Source of the DNA: Methylocaldum sp. 14B
Lineage (GTDB): Bacteria > Pseudomonadota > Gammaproteobacteria > Methylococcales > Methylococcaceae
Assembly: GCF_002005105.1 (NCBI RefSeq)
Contig: NZ_MSCV01000029.1
Location: 1-64,000, forward strand
Reading direction: 5' to 3'
DNA length: 64,000 bases
Made by a program: the position numbers and the translations under genes. The notes beneath the pieces were generated by a model. It saw nothing but the letters and a program-made list of their open reading frames with translations. It had not been told where the DNA came from and ran no database searches. Shown one piece after another: positions 8,102-16,905 of the stretch. The stretch's first letter is position 1. Every line of letters starts with the position of its first letter.

Positions 8102-9073
8102 ATGAGCAAACCCAAAGCCTTAGTCACCCGCCGCTGGCCCGAAGCTTGCGAAACCAAGCTTCAAGAACTGTTCGACGTCACTTTCAACACCGACAACCAT
8201 CCGATGACCGCGGAGGAATTGAAAGATGCCCTGCGCAATTACGATGTGGTCATGCCGACGGTGACCGACCCGATCACGGCCGATGTGTTGAGTGCCGAAC
8301 CTTTGCGTTGCAAGATCCTCGGCAACTTCGGCGTGGGTTTCAACCATATCGACATTGAGGCGGCCAAGGCGCGCGGCATCACCGTCACCAACACCCCCGA
8401 CGTCCTCACCGACTGCACCGCCGACATCGCCATGTTGCTGATGCTGATGGCCGCCCGGCGCGGCGGCGAGGGCGAGCGCCATGTGCGCAGCGGCGAATGG
8501 ACCGGCTGGCACCCCACGCACATGATGGGCACCAAGGTCACCGGCAAGACCCTCGGCCTGATCGGTTTCGGGCGCATTGCCCGAGCGATGGCGAAGAAAG
8601 CGCATTTCGGTTTCGACATGCCGATCATCTTTTTCGATCCTTATCCGCCTGCCCCTGAAGTCGTCAAGTCTTTTGACGCCGAACAATGCAGCACCATCGA
8701 AGAGGTGCTGCGCCGGGCCGATTTCGTCGCCCTGCATTGCCCCGGAAGCAAGGAAAACCGCCACCTCATCAACGCCGAACGCCTCGCATTGATGAAGCCC
8801 GCGGCTTACCTCATTAACACCGCTCGCGGCGACGTGGTCGACAACGCAGCTTTGATCGATGCCTTGAAGAAAAAAACCATCAAGGGCGCCGGCCTGGACG
8901 TGTTCGAAGGAGAGCCGAATTTGAACAAAGGGTTCCTCGAGCTGGACAACGTCGCCTTGTTGCCGCACTTGGGCAGCGCCACGCTTGAAACCCGCGAGGC
9001 CATGGGCATGCGGGTCATCGACAACGTCACGGCCTTCTTTGCCGGACAAACGCCGCGGGACAAGGTGGCCTGA
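8102..9073 (+). CDS. hprA: hydroxypyruvate/glyoxylate reductase (D-2-hydroxyacid dehydrogenase family)
   Basis: The 323-residue enzyme should reduce hydroxypyruvate to D-glycerate. The Rossmann motif is GLIGFGRIARAMA (about 152-164). Asp in IIFFDPYPP at the end of the second strand favours NADH over NADPH. The catalytic set is visible as Arg in NTARGDVVDN, Glu in DVFEGEP and His in LPHLGSAT. It follows the serine-glyoxylate aminotransferase, whose product is its expected substrate, and lies 5 bases before the glycerate kinase start. The gene symbol is by role; the sequence is nearer to the GyaR group. Confidence 0.9.
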   Translation: MSKPKALVTRRWPEACETKLQELFDVTFNTDNHPMTAEELKDALRNYDVVMPTVTDPITADVLSAEPLRCKILGNFGVGFNHIDIEAAKARGITVTNTPDVLTDCTADIAMLLMLMAARRGGEGERHVRSGEWTGWHPTHMMGTKVTGKTLGLIGFGRIARAMAKKAHFGFDMPIIFFDPYPPAPEVVKSFDAEQCSTIEEVLRRADFVALHCPGSKENRHLINAERLALMKPAAYLINTARGDVVDNAALIDALKKKTIKGAGLDVFEGEPNLNKGFLELDNVALLPHLGSATLETREAMGMRVIDNVTAFFAGQTPRDKVA

Positions 9074-9078
9074 ACGTC

Positions 9079-10038
9079 GTGTCCGCCGCCGAAACGAACT
9101 CGTTCTGGCCTGCCGGAATGCTCGCGCCAGCCGAGTACGACGAACTTTGGGAGCGCATCCGGCCGGTCTTTACCGAGCGGGTGCGCGCTCACCGTATCGA
9201 CGAGAGCCTGACTGCAAGACTCGCCTCGGTTTATCTTCCGCTTGGAGCGTGGGTGCGCCGGCAAAAATCGACGGACACGCTGGTACTGGGCGTCAACGGA
9301 GCCCAGGGATCTGGAAAATCCACACTATGCGACTTTCTCCAGCTGATCTTGACCGAAACCTATGGTTTCCGCGTCGCCGGATTCTCCATAGACGACATTT
9401 ATAAAACGCGGGCCGAGCGCGAGCGCTTGGCGCGCGAAGTTCATCCGCTCTTGCTGACCCGCGGCGTACCCGGCACTCATGACGTCGACCTCGGGCTCCA
9501 AACTCTTCGCGCCTTGAAAACGGCCGGAGCGGATACGCTGACTCCCCTGCCCGCTTTCGACAAGGCACGCGACGACCGCAAACCGGTGGTTGAATGGCCG
9601 GTTGTTCGAGGCCGACCCGATATCGTTATTTTCGAAGGCTGGTGTGTAGGCACGCGGCCACAATCGGACGATGCGCTCGACTCGCCGGTAAACGAGCTGG
9701 AGAAAAGCGAAGACTCCGATGGCGCGTGGCGCCGCTACGTCAACGATCAGCTCAAAGGCGCCTACGCGATTCTCTTTGGGGAATTAAACAGGCTGGTCAT
9801 GCTCAAAGTCCCCGGAATGGACAGCGTCTTCGAATGGCGCAGCCTGCAAGAGAAAAAACTGGCCGAAAATACCGATCCCAGCAACCGGCACCGTTTGATG
9901 GACGTCGCCGCGTTACGGCGCTTCATCATGCATTACGAGCGTCTCACGCGGCATACGCTGGATGAAATGCCGAACCGCGCCGACCTCACTCTTTATCTCG
10001 ACGAGCATCATCAATTCACTCACGTACATATAAAATAA
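9079..10038 (+). CDS. glycerate kinase of the P-loop GLYK type (probable D-glycerate 3-kinase)
   Basis: A 319-residue P-loop kinase with Walker A GAQGSGKST (74-82). The family features SIDDIYKTRAERERLA, HPLLLTRGVPGTHD, and later FEGWCVGTRPQ and MDSVFEWRSLQEKKL match the D-glycerate 3-kinase family of plants, cyanobacteria and YggC/YeiI-like bacterial proteins. It is unrelated to GckA-type glycerate 2-kinases of the classical serine cycle. The start is GTG at 9079. By family it would form 3-phosphoglycerate, as in photorespiratory glycolate salvage. Substrate position is inferred from the family, not shown here. Confidence 0.85.
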   Translation: MSAAETNSFWPAGMLAPAEYDELWERIRPVFTERVRAHRIDESLTARLASVYLPLGAWVRRQKSTDTLVLGVNGAQGSGKSTLCDFLQLILTETYGFRVAGFSIDDIYKTRAERERLAREVHPLLLTRGVPGTHDVDLGLQTLRALKTAGADTLTPLPAFDKARDDRKPVVEWPVVRGRPDIVIFEGWCVGTRPQSDDALDSPVNELEKSEDSDGAWRRYVNDQLKGAYAILFGELNRLVMLKVPGMDSVFEWRSLQEKKLAENTDPSNRHRLMDVAALRRFIMHYERLTRHTLDEMPNRADLTLYLDEHHQFTHVHIK

Positions 10039-10049
10039 AACATCGAAAA

Positions 10050-11240
10050 ATGAGCATCCGATCTTTCCACCCTCCCGTCCGCACCCTTATGGGCCCTGGC
10101 CCGTCCGACGTCCACCCGAGAATTTTGGAGGCCATGGCGCGACCGACGATCGGCCACCTGGACCCCCGCTTCATCGACATGATGGATGAAATGAAGGCCT
10201 TGCTGCACTACGCCTTCAAGACCAGTAGCGAATTGACTCTGCCGGTTTCCGCCCCCGGCTCGGCCGGCATGGAAACCTGCTTCGTCAACCTCGTGGAACC
10301 GGGCGATACGGTGATCGTATGCCAAAATGGCGTTTTCGGCGGTCGGATGAAGGAAAACGTGGAACGTTGCGGCGGCAAGGCCGTCCTAGTCGAGGACGAA
10401 TGGGGCATGCCCGTCGACCCGAACAAAGTAGCCGATGCCCTCAAGGCCCACCCGGAAGCCAAGATCGTAGCCTTCGTTCAGGCCGAAACGTCCACCGGCG
10501 CGTGCTCGGACGTGGAGACGCTTGCCCGGCTCGCCCATGAGCATGGCTGCCTGGTCATCGTGGATGCCGTGACCTCGCTCGGCGGTTCTCCGCTAAAAGT
10601 GGACGAATGGAACGTCGACGCCATCTACTCCGGCTCGCAGAAGTGCCTATCCTGCACGCCTGGTCTTTCGCCGGTCAGTTTCAATCAACGGGCGATCGAG
10701 GTCATCAAGAATCGCAAGACCAAAGTGCAAAGCTGGTTCCTGGATCTCAGCCTGGTGATGAATTACTGGGGCGGCGGTACCAAACGAGCCTATCATCACA
10801 CGGCGCCGATCAACGCGCTGTACGGCCTGCATGAGGCTCTGGTACTGCTCCAGGAGGAAGGGTTGGAGAATGCCTGGCAACGGCACCAGGACATGCATAC
10901 CGCGCTGAAGGCCGGTCTCGAGGCGATGGGACTGCGCTTCATCGTGCCGACAGCGGCTCGCTTGCCCCAGCTCAACGCGGTCACGATTCCGGAAGGTGCC
11001 GATGATGTTTATGTCCGCTCGACCCTGCTCAACCGTTACGGCCTCGAAATCGGAGCGGGACTTGGAGCACTGGCGGGCAAGATTTGGCGCATCGGACTCA
11101 TGGGGTTCAGCGCATCGCCGAAGAATGTTTTGGTTTGCCTGAGCGCGCTCGAAGCCGTGCTTGCCGAAACCAAAGCCCCGATTACCGCCGGAGTGGCCGT
11201 AACCGCTGCTCAAAAGGTTTTTGCCGAGCGGGGTTATTGA
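10050..11240 (+). CDS. alanine/serine--glyoxylate (pyruvate) aminotransferase, second class-V paralogue
   Basis: The 396-residue PLP enzyme has the N-terminal signature RTLMGPGPSDVHPRILEAM, Asp172 in VIVDAVTSLGG and the cofactor lysine Lys198 in YSGSQKCLS. It matches AGT1/PucG-type transaminases more closely than the first aminotransferase of this block does, so the two are diverged rather than a recent duplication. Amino donor (alanine, serine or ureidoglycine) cannot be decided from sequence. The neighbourhood favours glyoxylate-to-glycine conversion. Confidence 0.88.
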   Translation: MSIRSFHPPVRTLMGPGPSDVHPRILEAMARPTIGHLDPRFIDMMDEMKALLHYAFKTSSELTLPVSAPGSAGMETCFVNLVEPGDTVIVCQNGVFGGRMKENVERCGGKAVLVEDEWGMPVDPNKVADALKAHPEAKIVAFVQAETSTGACSDVETLARLAHEHGCLVIVDAVTSLGGSPLKVDEWNVDAIYSGSQKCLSCTPGLSPVSFNQRAIEVIKNRKTKVQSWFLDLSLVMNYWGGGTKRAYHHTAPINALYGLHEALVLLQEEGLENAWQRHQDMHTALKAGLEAMGLRFIVPTAARLPQLNAVTIPEGADDVYVRSTLLNRYGLEIGAGLGALAGKIWRIGLMGFSASPKNVLVCLSALEAVLAETKAPITAGVAVTAAQKVFAERGY

Positions 11241-11272
11241 TTCCTTCGCCCCAAGCACCAATTGATCCCACT

Positions 11273-12172
11273 ATGTCTACCTCGGAAAAACTCTTCGCGC
11301 TCGGCCAGCATGTGCTGCCCCAGCACATGCTGTCGCGGCTGATGGGTTCGATAACCCGGTGCCGGAACAGCGCCTTCAAAGATGCAATGATTCGCTCATT
11401 CATCAAGCTGTACGGCGTCGATATGGCGCAAGCTGCCGAGCCGGATCCGACTGCTTACGGCTGCTTCAACGAGTTCTTCACCCGCGCGCTCAAACCGGAG
11501 ACCCGCCCCATCGCGCCCGAACCCGACGCCGTAGTCTGTCCGGCGGACGGCACCGTCAGCCAAATCGGAGCGATTACCGAGGGACGCATCATCCAGGCCA
11601 AGGAAAAAGATTTCAGTGTGGCCGAGTTGCTCGGCGGACACGCGGAACAAGCAGAGTTGTTCGCCAACGGCCGGTTTGCGACAATCTACCTCTCGCCGCG
11701 GGACTATCATCGCCTGCACATGCCCCTCGACGGGACGCTCAAGGAGATGACCCATGTTCCCGGAAAACTGTTCAGCGTCAACGCGGCCACCACGGCCAAT
11801 GTCCCGAATCTGTTCGCGCGCAACGAACGCGTTATCGCGCTGTTCGACACCGAGGTCGGGCCTATGGCATTGGTCCTCGTAGGAGCCATCTTTGTCGCCA
11901 GCATCGAAACGGTTTGGCATGGCGTCGTTACCCCGCCGACTAGCACGACCGTACGAACCTGGCATTATCCGGAGAACCCGCCGGTCCTTTCCCGCGGCCA
12001 GGAAATGGGGCGCTTCAATATGGGATCTACGATAATCGTTCTATTCGGCGATAACGTGGTCGAATGGGAAGAATCGCTCGTGCCCGACAGTATCGTCCGC
12101 ATGGGACAATCCTTGGCTAGGCTCACACATCAAACGGCGCAAAGTTCCGACCACCGGCAACTGACCGCGTGA
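11273..12172 (+). CDS. psd: phosphatidylserine decarboxylase proenzyme
   Basis: Psd converts phosphatidylserine to phosphatidylethanolamine at the inner membrane. The 299-residue proenzyme carries the self-cleavage motif as MGST (usual LGST), predicting cleavage between Gly251 and Ser252 with Ser252 becoming the pyruvoyl group. Conserved blocks include YGCFNEFFTRALKPETRPI, CPADGTVS and LSPRDYHRLHMP. The start at ATG 11273 gives the family length; the open frame upstream overlaps the aminotransferase gene and is not coding. It consumes a serine-derived lipid but may be next to the serine genes by chance. Confidence 0.94.
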   Translation: MSTSEKLFALGQHVLPQHMLSRLMGSITRCRNSAFKDAMIRSFIKLYGVDMAQAAEPDPTAYGCFNEFFTRALKPETRPIAPEPDAVVCPADGTVSQIGAITEGRIIQAKEKDFSVAELLGGHAEQAELFANGRFATIYLSPRDYHRLHMPLDGTLKEMTHVPGKLFSVNAATTANVPNLFARNERVIALFDTEVGPMALVLVGAIFVASIETVWHGVVTPPTSTTVRTWHYPENPPVLSRGQEMGRFNMGSTIIVLFGDNVVEWEESLVPDSIVRMGQSLARLTHQTAQSSDHRQLTA

Positions 12173-12209
12173 AGACAGATACCTGATCGGACAAATGAAG
12201 CCGGCCGGA

Positions 12210-15200
12210 TTATGCCCCTTCTTGAACGGGCAAGGCGGTCAGCAACGACCGGCGCAGGGGATCCGTTTCTTCGAGAGAATCGGCCAGTGCACGGACGACC
12301 GCCGCGCCGCGGTTCCAGTACACGCTAGCCTCGGCCGTCCGCTCTTGCCCTTCATTTAGCTCCGCCGCCGTGAAATAGACCCGCCAGGCCGCCAACGGAA
12401 CCACGGCGCCTTCGATGACGGCTAGGGCTTGCGATAGCTGGCATTCCGCCTCATTCCGATCCTGCTCCGCGATCGCGATCCGAGCCAAAAGCCGGTGCCC
12501 CAGAGCCAAAAAGTGGCGATCGCCGGGGGTGGCGGCAAGTTCGAGCAATCGCTCCGCCTCGGTGTAGGCCTGCGCGGGCTTCCCCATGGCCAGCCAGTAT
12601 TCGCCCAGGCTCTCACGGAGCATCATCCGATTGCGCAAACTGAGCAACTCGCCAGCTTCGGTCATTTGGGCAAGGTACTCAAGACAACAAATCGCTTCGT
12701 GATACCGGCCCAGGGCGAGATGCGCACGGCTCCTCAAAAGCACAAAGAGCGGCACGGCATAAGCGTCCGAAGGGCGCGGGGTGGCACTTCGGCACAACGT
12801 CAGAGCGCTGCGATAGTCCAGCGCCTCCAGAGACAAGGCCGCTGCAACCAGGTGGAATAGCGACCGCGGCATTGGACTGTCGTTTTGCTCCGCCGCCGTC
12901 AGCCCTGCCGCCTGGATGCGCCTCACTTCGCCCCATCTTCCGAGATGGAGCAACGCCCAGGCGGAATAGTACTGGCCGGACATGTAATTGAAGCCGTCGC
13001 CCATTGCGCTGCCCAGGCGCAGGACCTCTTGCGCGGACCTCAGGGCACCGGGGTAATCGGCCTGATCGAGATCCATGACGGTTTGCAGCGTGCAATATAA
13101 AGCTAAGGGCATGGCATCCTGCGCCGAGCGGGCGACTTCCGCGCCATGGACGACCGCCACCCTGTCTTCCTCTCGGCATAAGCCAAACGCGAGGCGAAAA
13201 AGCGCCTGGTTGGCTACCGCGTAGGTTCTTAGCCGGTCGGCGGCAAGATCGCGACTCCGCTCGACCGCCAGATCAGCCGTGGCGATACAGCGCAAGGGAT
13301 CGGAATGAAACAGCGCCAAGGTCAATGCTATCAAGCCCCCGACCTCCTGCTCCCGCCGACCTTCGGCGCCGGCCAGCGCCACCAGCCCCTCCAGGTCTTC
13401 CACCATGCAAGGCCAATCGGAGAGCACGCGATGGACCAGGGCGCGCTGCTCCATGAGTGACAGACGGCTGTCGATCCGGGCTTCGGCCGGTTGCCGGTCC
13501 ACTAGCGCCAATGCACGGCCGAGGTAATTCAAGGCTTCGCGGTTGGCGAAACGCCGCGAGGACTGTTCGGCGGCGAGGCGAAGATAACCCAGAGCCTTCG
13601 AAAAATCCCTCCCCTCCTCGAAGTGCCTGGCCAACTCGGCCGCGATTTCTCCCGACCGTTCCCCGAAGGCAAGTTCCAGTCGTTTCCCCAGGCACCGATG
13701 CAATGCAATCCGGTAAGCCGGAGTCAGCCGCTGGTACAGCACTTCCGCAAACAAAGCATGGCGAAACGCGTAGTTTCCCGCCACAGTTCCATCCGGCCAC
13801 TCGGCTATTCCGCTCGCCGCCCACATCGGACTACGCCGCACCAACGCTTCGCAGCAGGCCTCGACAGCCAGCGGATCTTCTTCCAATGCCGCCGCAAGAA
13901 GGGCCGCCGAGCATTCCATTCCGGCCGCACTCGCTACACCGAGCGCCTGCTGCTCTCGGGTGGACAGTCGTTCCAGCTGATGCTCGATTAGCTCTCGGAT
14001 GTCATCCGGTACGCCGCGCTCTAGGTCCTCAACACCGCCTTCGATGCTCCATTCTCCCTCGGCTTGCCGAAGACGTCCGTCGGCGAGCAGGTAATCGATA
14101 AGATTCACCACGAACAAAGGGTGGCCGCCGGTACGTCGATGAATGATTCGGGCGATCTCTTCGAGAAACGGGGCTTGCGAAAACCGCCGGACGAGATAAG
14201 CGCGCAGTTCTTTCCGGGAGAAGGCGTCGATCGGCAGTTCGGCACACAGCCGACGCGCCTGTAACTCCTGCCGCACCCGTTGCAAGGGATGGTCGCGAAG
14301 CGCCGCATCGCTTGCCCTGTAGCTGACGATCACCAACAGCGCCGCCCGCTCCCGGCGTCGTCCCAGCGCGGCGAGCAGATCCAGGGTGGCATAATCGCTC
14401 CAGTGCATGTCTTCCAGAACCAGCACGAGCGGCGCTTCCGCCGACAGGGCCTCCAGCAGTTCGCAACCCTCCCGCAGCATACGCTCCCGCGTCGCCCCCA
14501 GCACTTGCCGCTGCACCTCCTCTCGTTCCTCCGCAGCGAGCAGCCTCGGCAACTGCGACAGCCAGGTGGGGGCGCAGGCACTCAACGCGGCTTTTAAGCG
14601 ACTTGCATCGCCCTCACGGCCCAAGGCCTCCAGCAGCGGCAGAAATGCCTCTCCCGCCCCATAGTGCTCAATGCACTGCCCCCACATTAGCCTGTGCTCA
14701 TCCCGCGCCAGCGTCTCAAGAAACATTTCAATGAAAGTCGTTTTGCCCGAGCCTGCCTCCCCGGTCAGGAAAACGATCTGCCGCCGGCCGCCTTGGGCCG
14801 TCAGCCATAACTCCTGCAAACGCCTCAGTTGCGCCTCCCGCCCCACCCATAGTTGCCCGTCCGAGGTTGCGCGAAAGGCGGGCTCACGCTGATCCCCTCC
14901 CGAGGAGACCGCTGAAGCACTGGTAACCGGGGCGATGAACCGATAGCCTCGCCGGCTGGCCGTCTCGATGAAGCGCGGCGCCTGAGCCTCATCCCCGAGC
15001 ACGGCGCGGAGCTCGCGAATATACCCCCGCAACAGTCCTTCACTCACATAGGATCGACGCCACACGGCTTCGAGCAACTCTTCCTTGGTGACCAAGCTTT
15101 GCGCGTGTTCCGCCAGATAACGCAGCACGGCGAGCGCCTTCGGTCGCAAGGGTATGTGTTGCGCGCCGCAAAACAGTTTCTCATTGACCAAATCCAGCTG

Positions 15201-15236
15201 AAACGGAGGAAAGAAAAGGTGATGTTGGCGCGTCAT
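12210..15236 (-). CDS. large winged-helix / AAA ATPase / TPR transcriptional regulator
   Basis: The 1008-residue protein combines three parts. Residues 1-105 form an OmpR/CadC-type winged helix ending ETASRRGYRFIAPV. An ATPase domain follows, with Walker A GEAGSGKTT (159-167) and Walker B LVLVLEDMHWSD (about 270-281). From about residue 540 to the end it is built of helical TPR-like repeats rich in Ala and Leu. This is the logic of MalT/SARP-like STAND activators, which bind a ligand, hydrolyse ATP and activate nearby genes. It is divergent from the DUF3455 gene and the large-protein cluster, across a 522-base gap. It is the obvious candidate controller of that cluster, by position only. Confidence 0.85.
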   Translation of the reverse strand: MTRQHHLFFPPFQLDLVNEKLFCGAQHIPLRPKALAVLRYLAEHAQSLVTKEELLEAVWRRSYVSEGLLRGYIRELRAVLGDEAQAPRFIETASRRGYRFIAPVTSASAVSSGGDQREPAFRATSDGQLWVGREAQLRRLQELWLTAQGGRRQIVFLTGEAGSGKTTFIEMFLETLARDEHRLMWGQCIEHYGAGEAFLPLLEALGREGDASRLKAALSACAPTWLSQLPRLLAAEEREEVQRQVLGATRERMLREGCELLEALSAEAPLVLVLEDMHWSDYATLDLLAALGRRRERAALLVIVSYRASDAALRDHPLQRVRQELQARRLCAELPIDAFSRKELRAYLVRRFSQAPFLEEIARIIHRRTGGHPLFVVNLIDYLLADGRLRQAEGEWSIEGGVEDLERGVPDDIRELIEHQLERLSTREQQALGVASAAGMECSAALLAAALEEDPLAVEACCEALVRRSPMWAASGIAEWPDGTVAGNYAFRHALFAEVLYQRLTPAYRIALHRCLGKRLELAFGERSGEIAAELARHFEEGRDFSKALGYLRLAAEQSSRRFANREALNYLGRALALVDRQPAEARIDSRLSLMEQRALVHRVLSDWPCMVEDLEGLVALAGAEGRREQEVGGLIALTLALFHSDPLRCIATADLAVERSRDLAADRLRTYAVANQALFRLAFGLCREEDRVAVVHGAEVARSAQDAMPLALYCTLQTVMDLDQADYPGALRSAQEVLRLGSAMGDGFNYMSGQYYSAWALLHLGRWGEVRRIQAAGLTAAEQNDSPMPRSLFHLVAAALSLEALDYRSALTLCRSATPRPSDAYAVPLFVLLRSRAHLALGRYHEAICCLEYLAQMTEAGELLSLRNRMMLRESLGEYWLAMGKPAQAYTEAERLLELAATPGDRHFLALGHRLLARIAIAEQDRNEAECQLSQALAVIEGAVVPLAAWRVYFTAAELNEGQERTAEASVYWNRGAAVVRALADSLEETDPLRRSLLTALPVQEGA

Positions 15237-15758
15237 TGCGGTCCGTTACCCAAAACAAAATCTGTGGAGTGTTGCGCGATGTTTACGGAAATTGCACGAG
15301 AATTCCACGGTGCCTAAACGGCACCCGGATTTAGCCGCTGATATGCTTTCGACGTGCAAGATGCAATCGCCAGAACCGTCGAAAGCTCTCGCCGCTTACC
15401 CTAGAGGGACCCGTCGAAGAGCAGTGTATGAGGCTGAAAGCTATTGTGTTTGCCGCCTTGTCCCGGCCCGGCAACGATGCTCCAGACTGCGCGGAACCAG
15501 AAAGTGCCGTAAGCGATGCTATCACGCCGCGCGGCGGTATTCGCGGCAATAGTTCACAGAACGATCGGATTGATCTCTTTTGCTTTGAGGACTCGCCGTT
15601 CAAGCCTGAGATCCGGACGGTGCATGGATGACACCGGTTTCGGCCGCGATAAGCCGGTGCAAGGATAAGAAACCGGAAAACGGCGGTTTTCGATTCTGAA
15701 AACTGCCATAGAAACGATCACTCTATAACCCGCGCCCGAAGCGCGACAGGGGAATGCC
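15237..15758. promoter_or_regulatory. 522-base divergent intergenic region between regulator and DUF3455 gene
   Basis: I see no supported gene. Short open frames here lack family signatures and codon bias. It must contain promoters for the regulator (minus) and the DUF3455 gene (plus). One imperfect hairpin is visible at 15632-15659 (CACCGG and CCGGTG arms), and an A/T-richer stretch with AAACCGGAAAACGG follows at about 15671. Boxes could not be assigned. Confidence 0.5.
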
Positions 15759-16394
15759 ATGAAAATCGGAAATACTGCACGGAATCAGACCGCGCGTCGT
15801 ATCTTGCCCATCGCCTGTGCCTCTGCTCTGGCCGGTCCGGTTTCGCTACCGGCATCAGCCTACGCCGATTTTGTCACGCCGCCATCCGTGCCTGCCGACA
15901 TTCAGGTGCCGGAAGGCAACGAGCCTTTCCTCAAAGCGCACGCCTCCGGCACCCAGAACTACATCTGCCTCCCTTCGGATTCCGGCTTCGCCTGGACTTT
16001 CTTCGGGCCGCAGGCCACCCTGTTCAACCGCTATAACCAGCAGGTCATCACCCACTTCCTCAGCCCCAACCCGTTCGAGAAAGAGACCTCTCGCGTCACT
16101 TGGCAACACTCGCGGGACACGAGCACCGTCTGGGGCCAGGGAATCGCCTCCTCTTCCGACCCTGCCTTCGTCGCGCCCGACGCAATTCCCTGGCTTCTGG
16201 TCCAGGTGGTCGGCGCCCAGGACGGCCCCACCGGAGGCCACGCGCTCACGCCGACAACTTTCATCCAGCGGCTGAACACCGTTGGAGGCGTGGCACCCTC
16301 GACCGGGTGTGCCGAACCGACGGACGTGGGGCAGAAGGCGCTGGTGCCGTACAAGGCGGAGTACTTCTTTTATTCCAAACACACCGCGTACTAA
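15759..16394 (+). CDS. secreted DUF3455 protein
   Basis: The 211-residue product begins with a signal peptide (positive residues, then ILPIACASALAGPVSLPASAYA, cleavage about residue 36). The mature part contains FLKAHASGTQNYIC, SGFAWTFFGPQATLF and ITHFLSPNP, the core of DUF3455, and later WLLVQVVGAQDGPTGG. Four residues around the two Cys (in NYIC and STGC) might form a disulfide. Function of the family is unknown. ATG 15759 follows AGGGGA. It is the first gene facing the large regulator and precedes two gene scars. Confidence 0.85.
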   Translation: MKIGNTARNQTARRILPIACASALAGPVSLPASAYADFVTPPSVPADIQVPEGNEPFLKAHASGTQNYICLPSDSGFAWTFFGPQATLFNRYNQQVITHFLSPNPFEKETSRVTWQHSRDTSTVWGQGIASSSDPAFVAPDAIPWLLVQVVGAQDGPTGGHALTPTTFIQRLNTVGGVAPSTGCAEPTDVGQKALVPYKAEYFFYSKHTAY

Positions 16395-16489
16395 AGCGGC
16401 GATCAAGATCGTTGAACAGTCGTATGCCCGGAGCGTGATGCAGGGGAACGACGGCACGGTCGGCAAAACATCATGGAGTTTGCGTTCAG

Positions 16490-16669
16490 ATGAGCAATAA
16501 ATCAGGTACGTCCAGCCAGATTATCAATCTGCCTCAGGGCGACGGGGCCTTACACGGCATCGGTGAAAAACCCACCCCCGATCTCCATACCGGCAATTTC
16601 ACCGTGCCGATCGCCCTGCCGGCCGGCCACAACGGCAGAATTGTTAATGGCAGAAGGAGTACGCCATGA
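16490..16669 (+). pseudogene. N-terminal remnant of an SpvB/TcaC-type toxin-complex protein
   Basis: A 59-codon open frame reads SSQIINLPQGDGALHGIGEK, then PTPDLHTGNFTVPIALPAGHNG. This is the opening of SpvB/TcaC B-component proteins, whose usual form is LPKGGGAI.GIGEKF...TGTG..PI..PPGR.GF. After HNG the homology ends and the frame runs into RIVNGRRSTP and a TGA at 16667-16669. Intact members exceed 1000 residues, so this is a truncated scar, not a functional toxin subunit. The TGT/GTG dipeptide within the consensus is already shortened (HTGNF). It indicates that a Tc/Rhs-type locus once stood here. Confidence 0.6.
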
Positions 16670-16905
16670 AAGACAGCAATACCGTAATGATCGGAACCAC
16701 ACGCCGAATCCCGTTCTTCGCCGGGGCCGTTGCCTCGGCCGTGCCCGCGAGCATCGGGGTGTCCAGTGCGTTGTCCTCTGATTCAGAGCGCTATCCATGG
16801 GAGAGCCAGAAACGCGACGCAGTTTCAGGGGTGACGTTTTGCCACACTCGCGCCCCCATAGACCAAACACCCAAAGGAGTCTTCCAATGTCTGCTCCCCC
16901 GCTGA
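16666..16905 (+). pseudogene. signal-peptide-like gene start, probably a broken exported-protein gene
   Basis: ATG 16666 follows a strong AGAAGGAG site and overlaps the preceding stop (ATGA). It encodes MKDSNTVMIGTTRRIPFFAG and an Ala-rich hydrophobic run. This resembles in length and layout the start of the nearby DUF3455 protein (MKIGNTARNQTARRILPIA). After about 40 residues the frame loses any exported-protein character and overlaps the ribosome site of the metallopeptidase gene. I read it as the 5' stub of a duplicated or recombined secreted-protein gene. A real 79-residue small protein cannot be excluded. Confidence 0.3.

Noticed and set aside
15292-15603. Small genes in the regulator/DUF3455 intergenic region
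   Set aside because: Overlapping open frames on both strands of 67-90 codons have no ribosome site or recognisable pattern.
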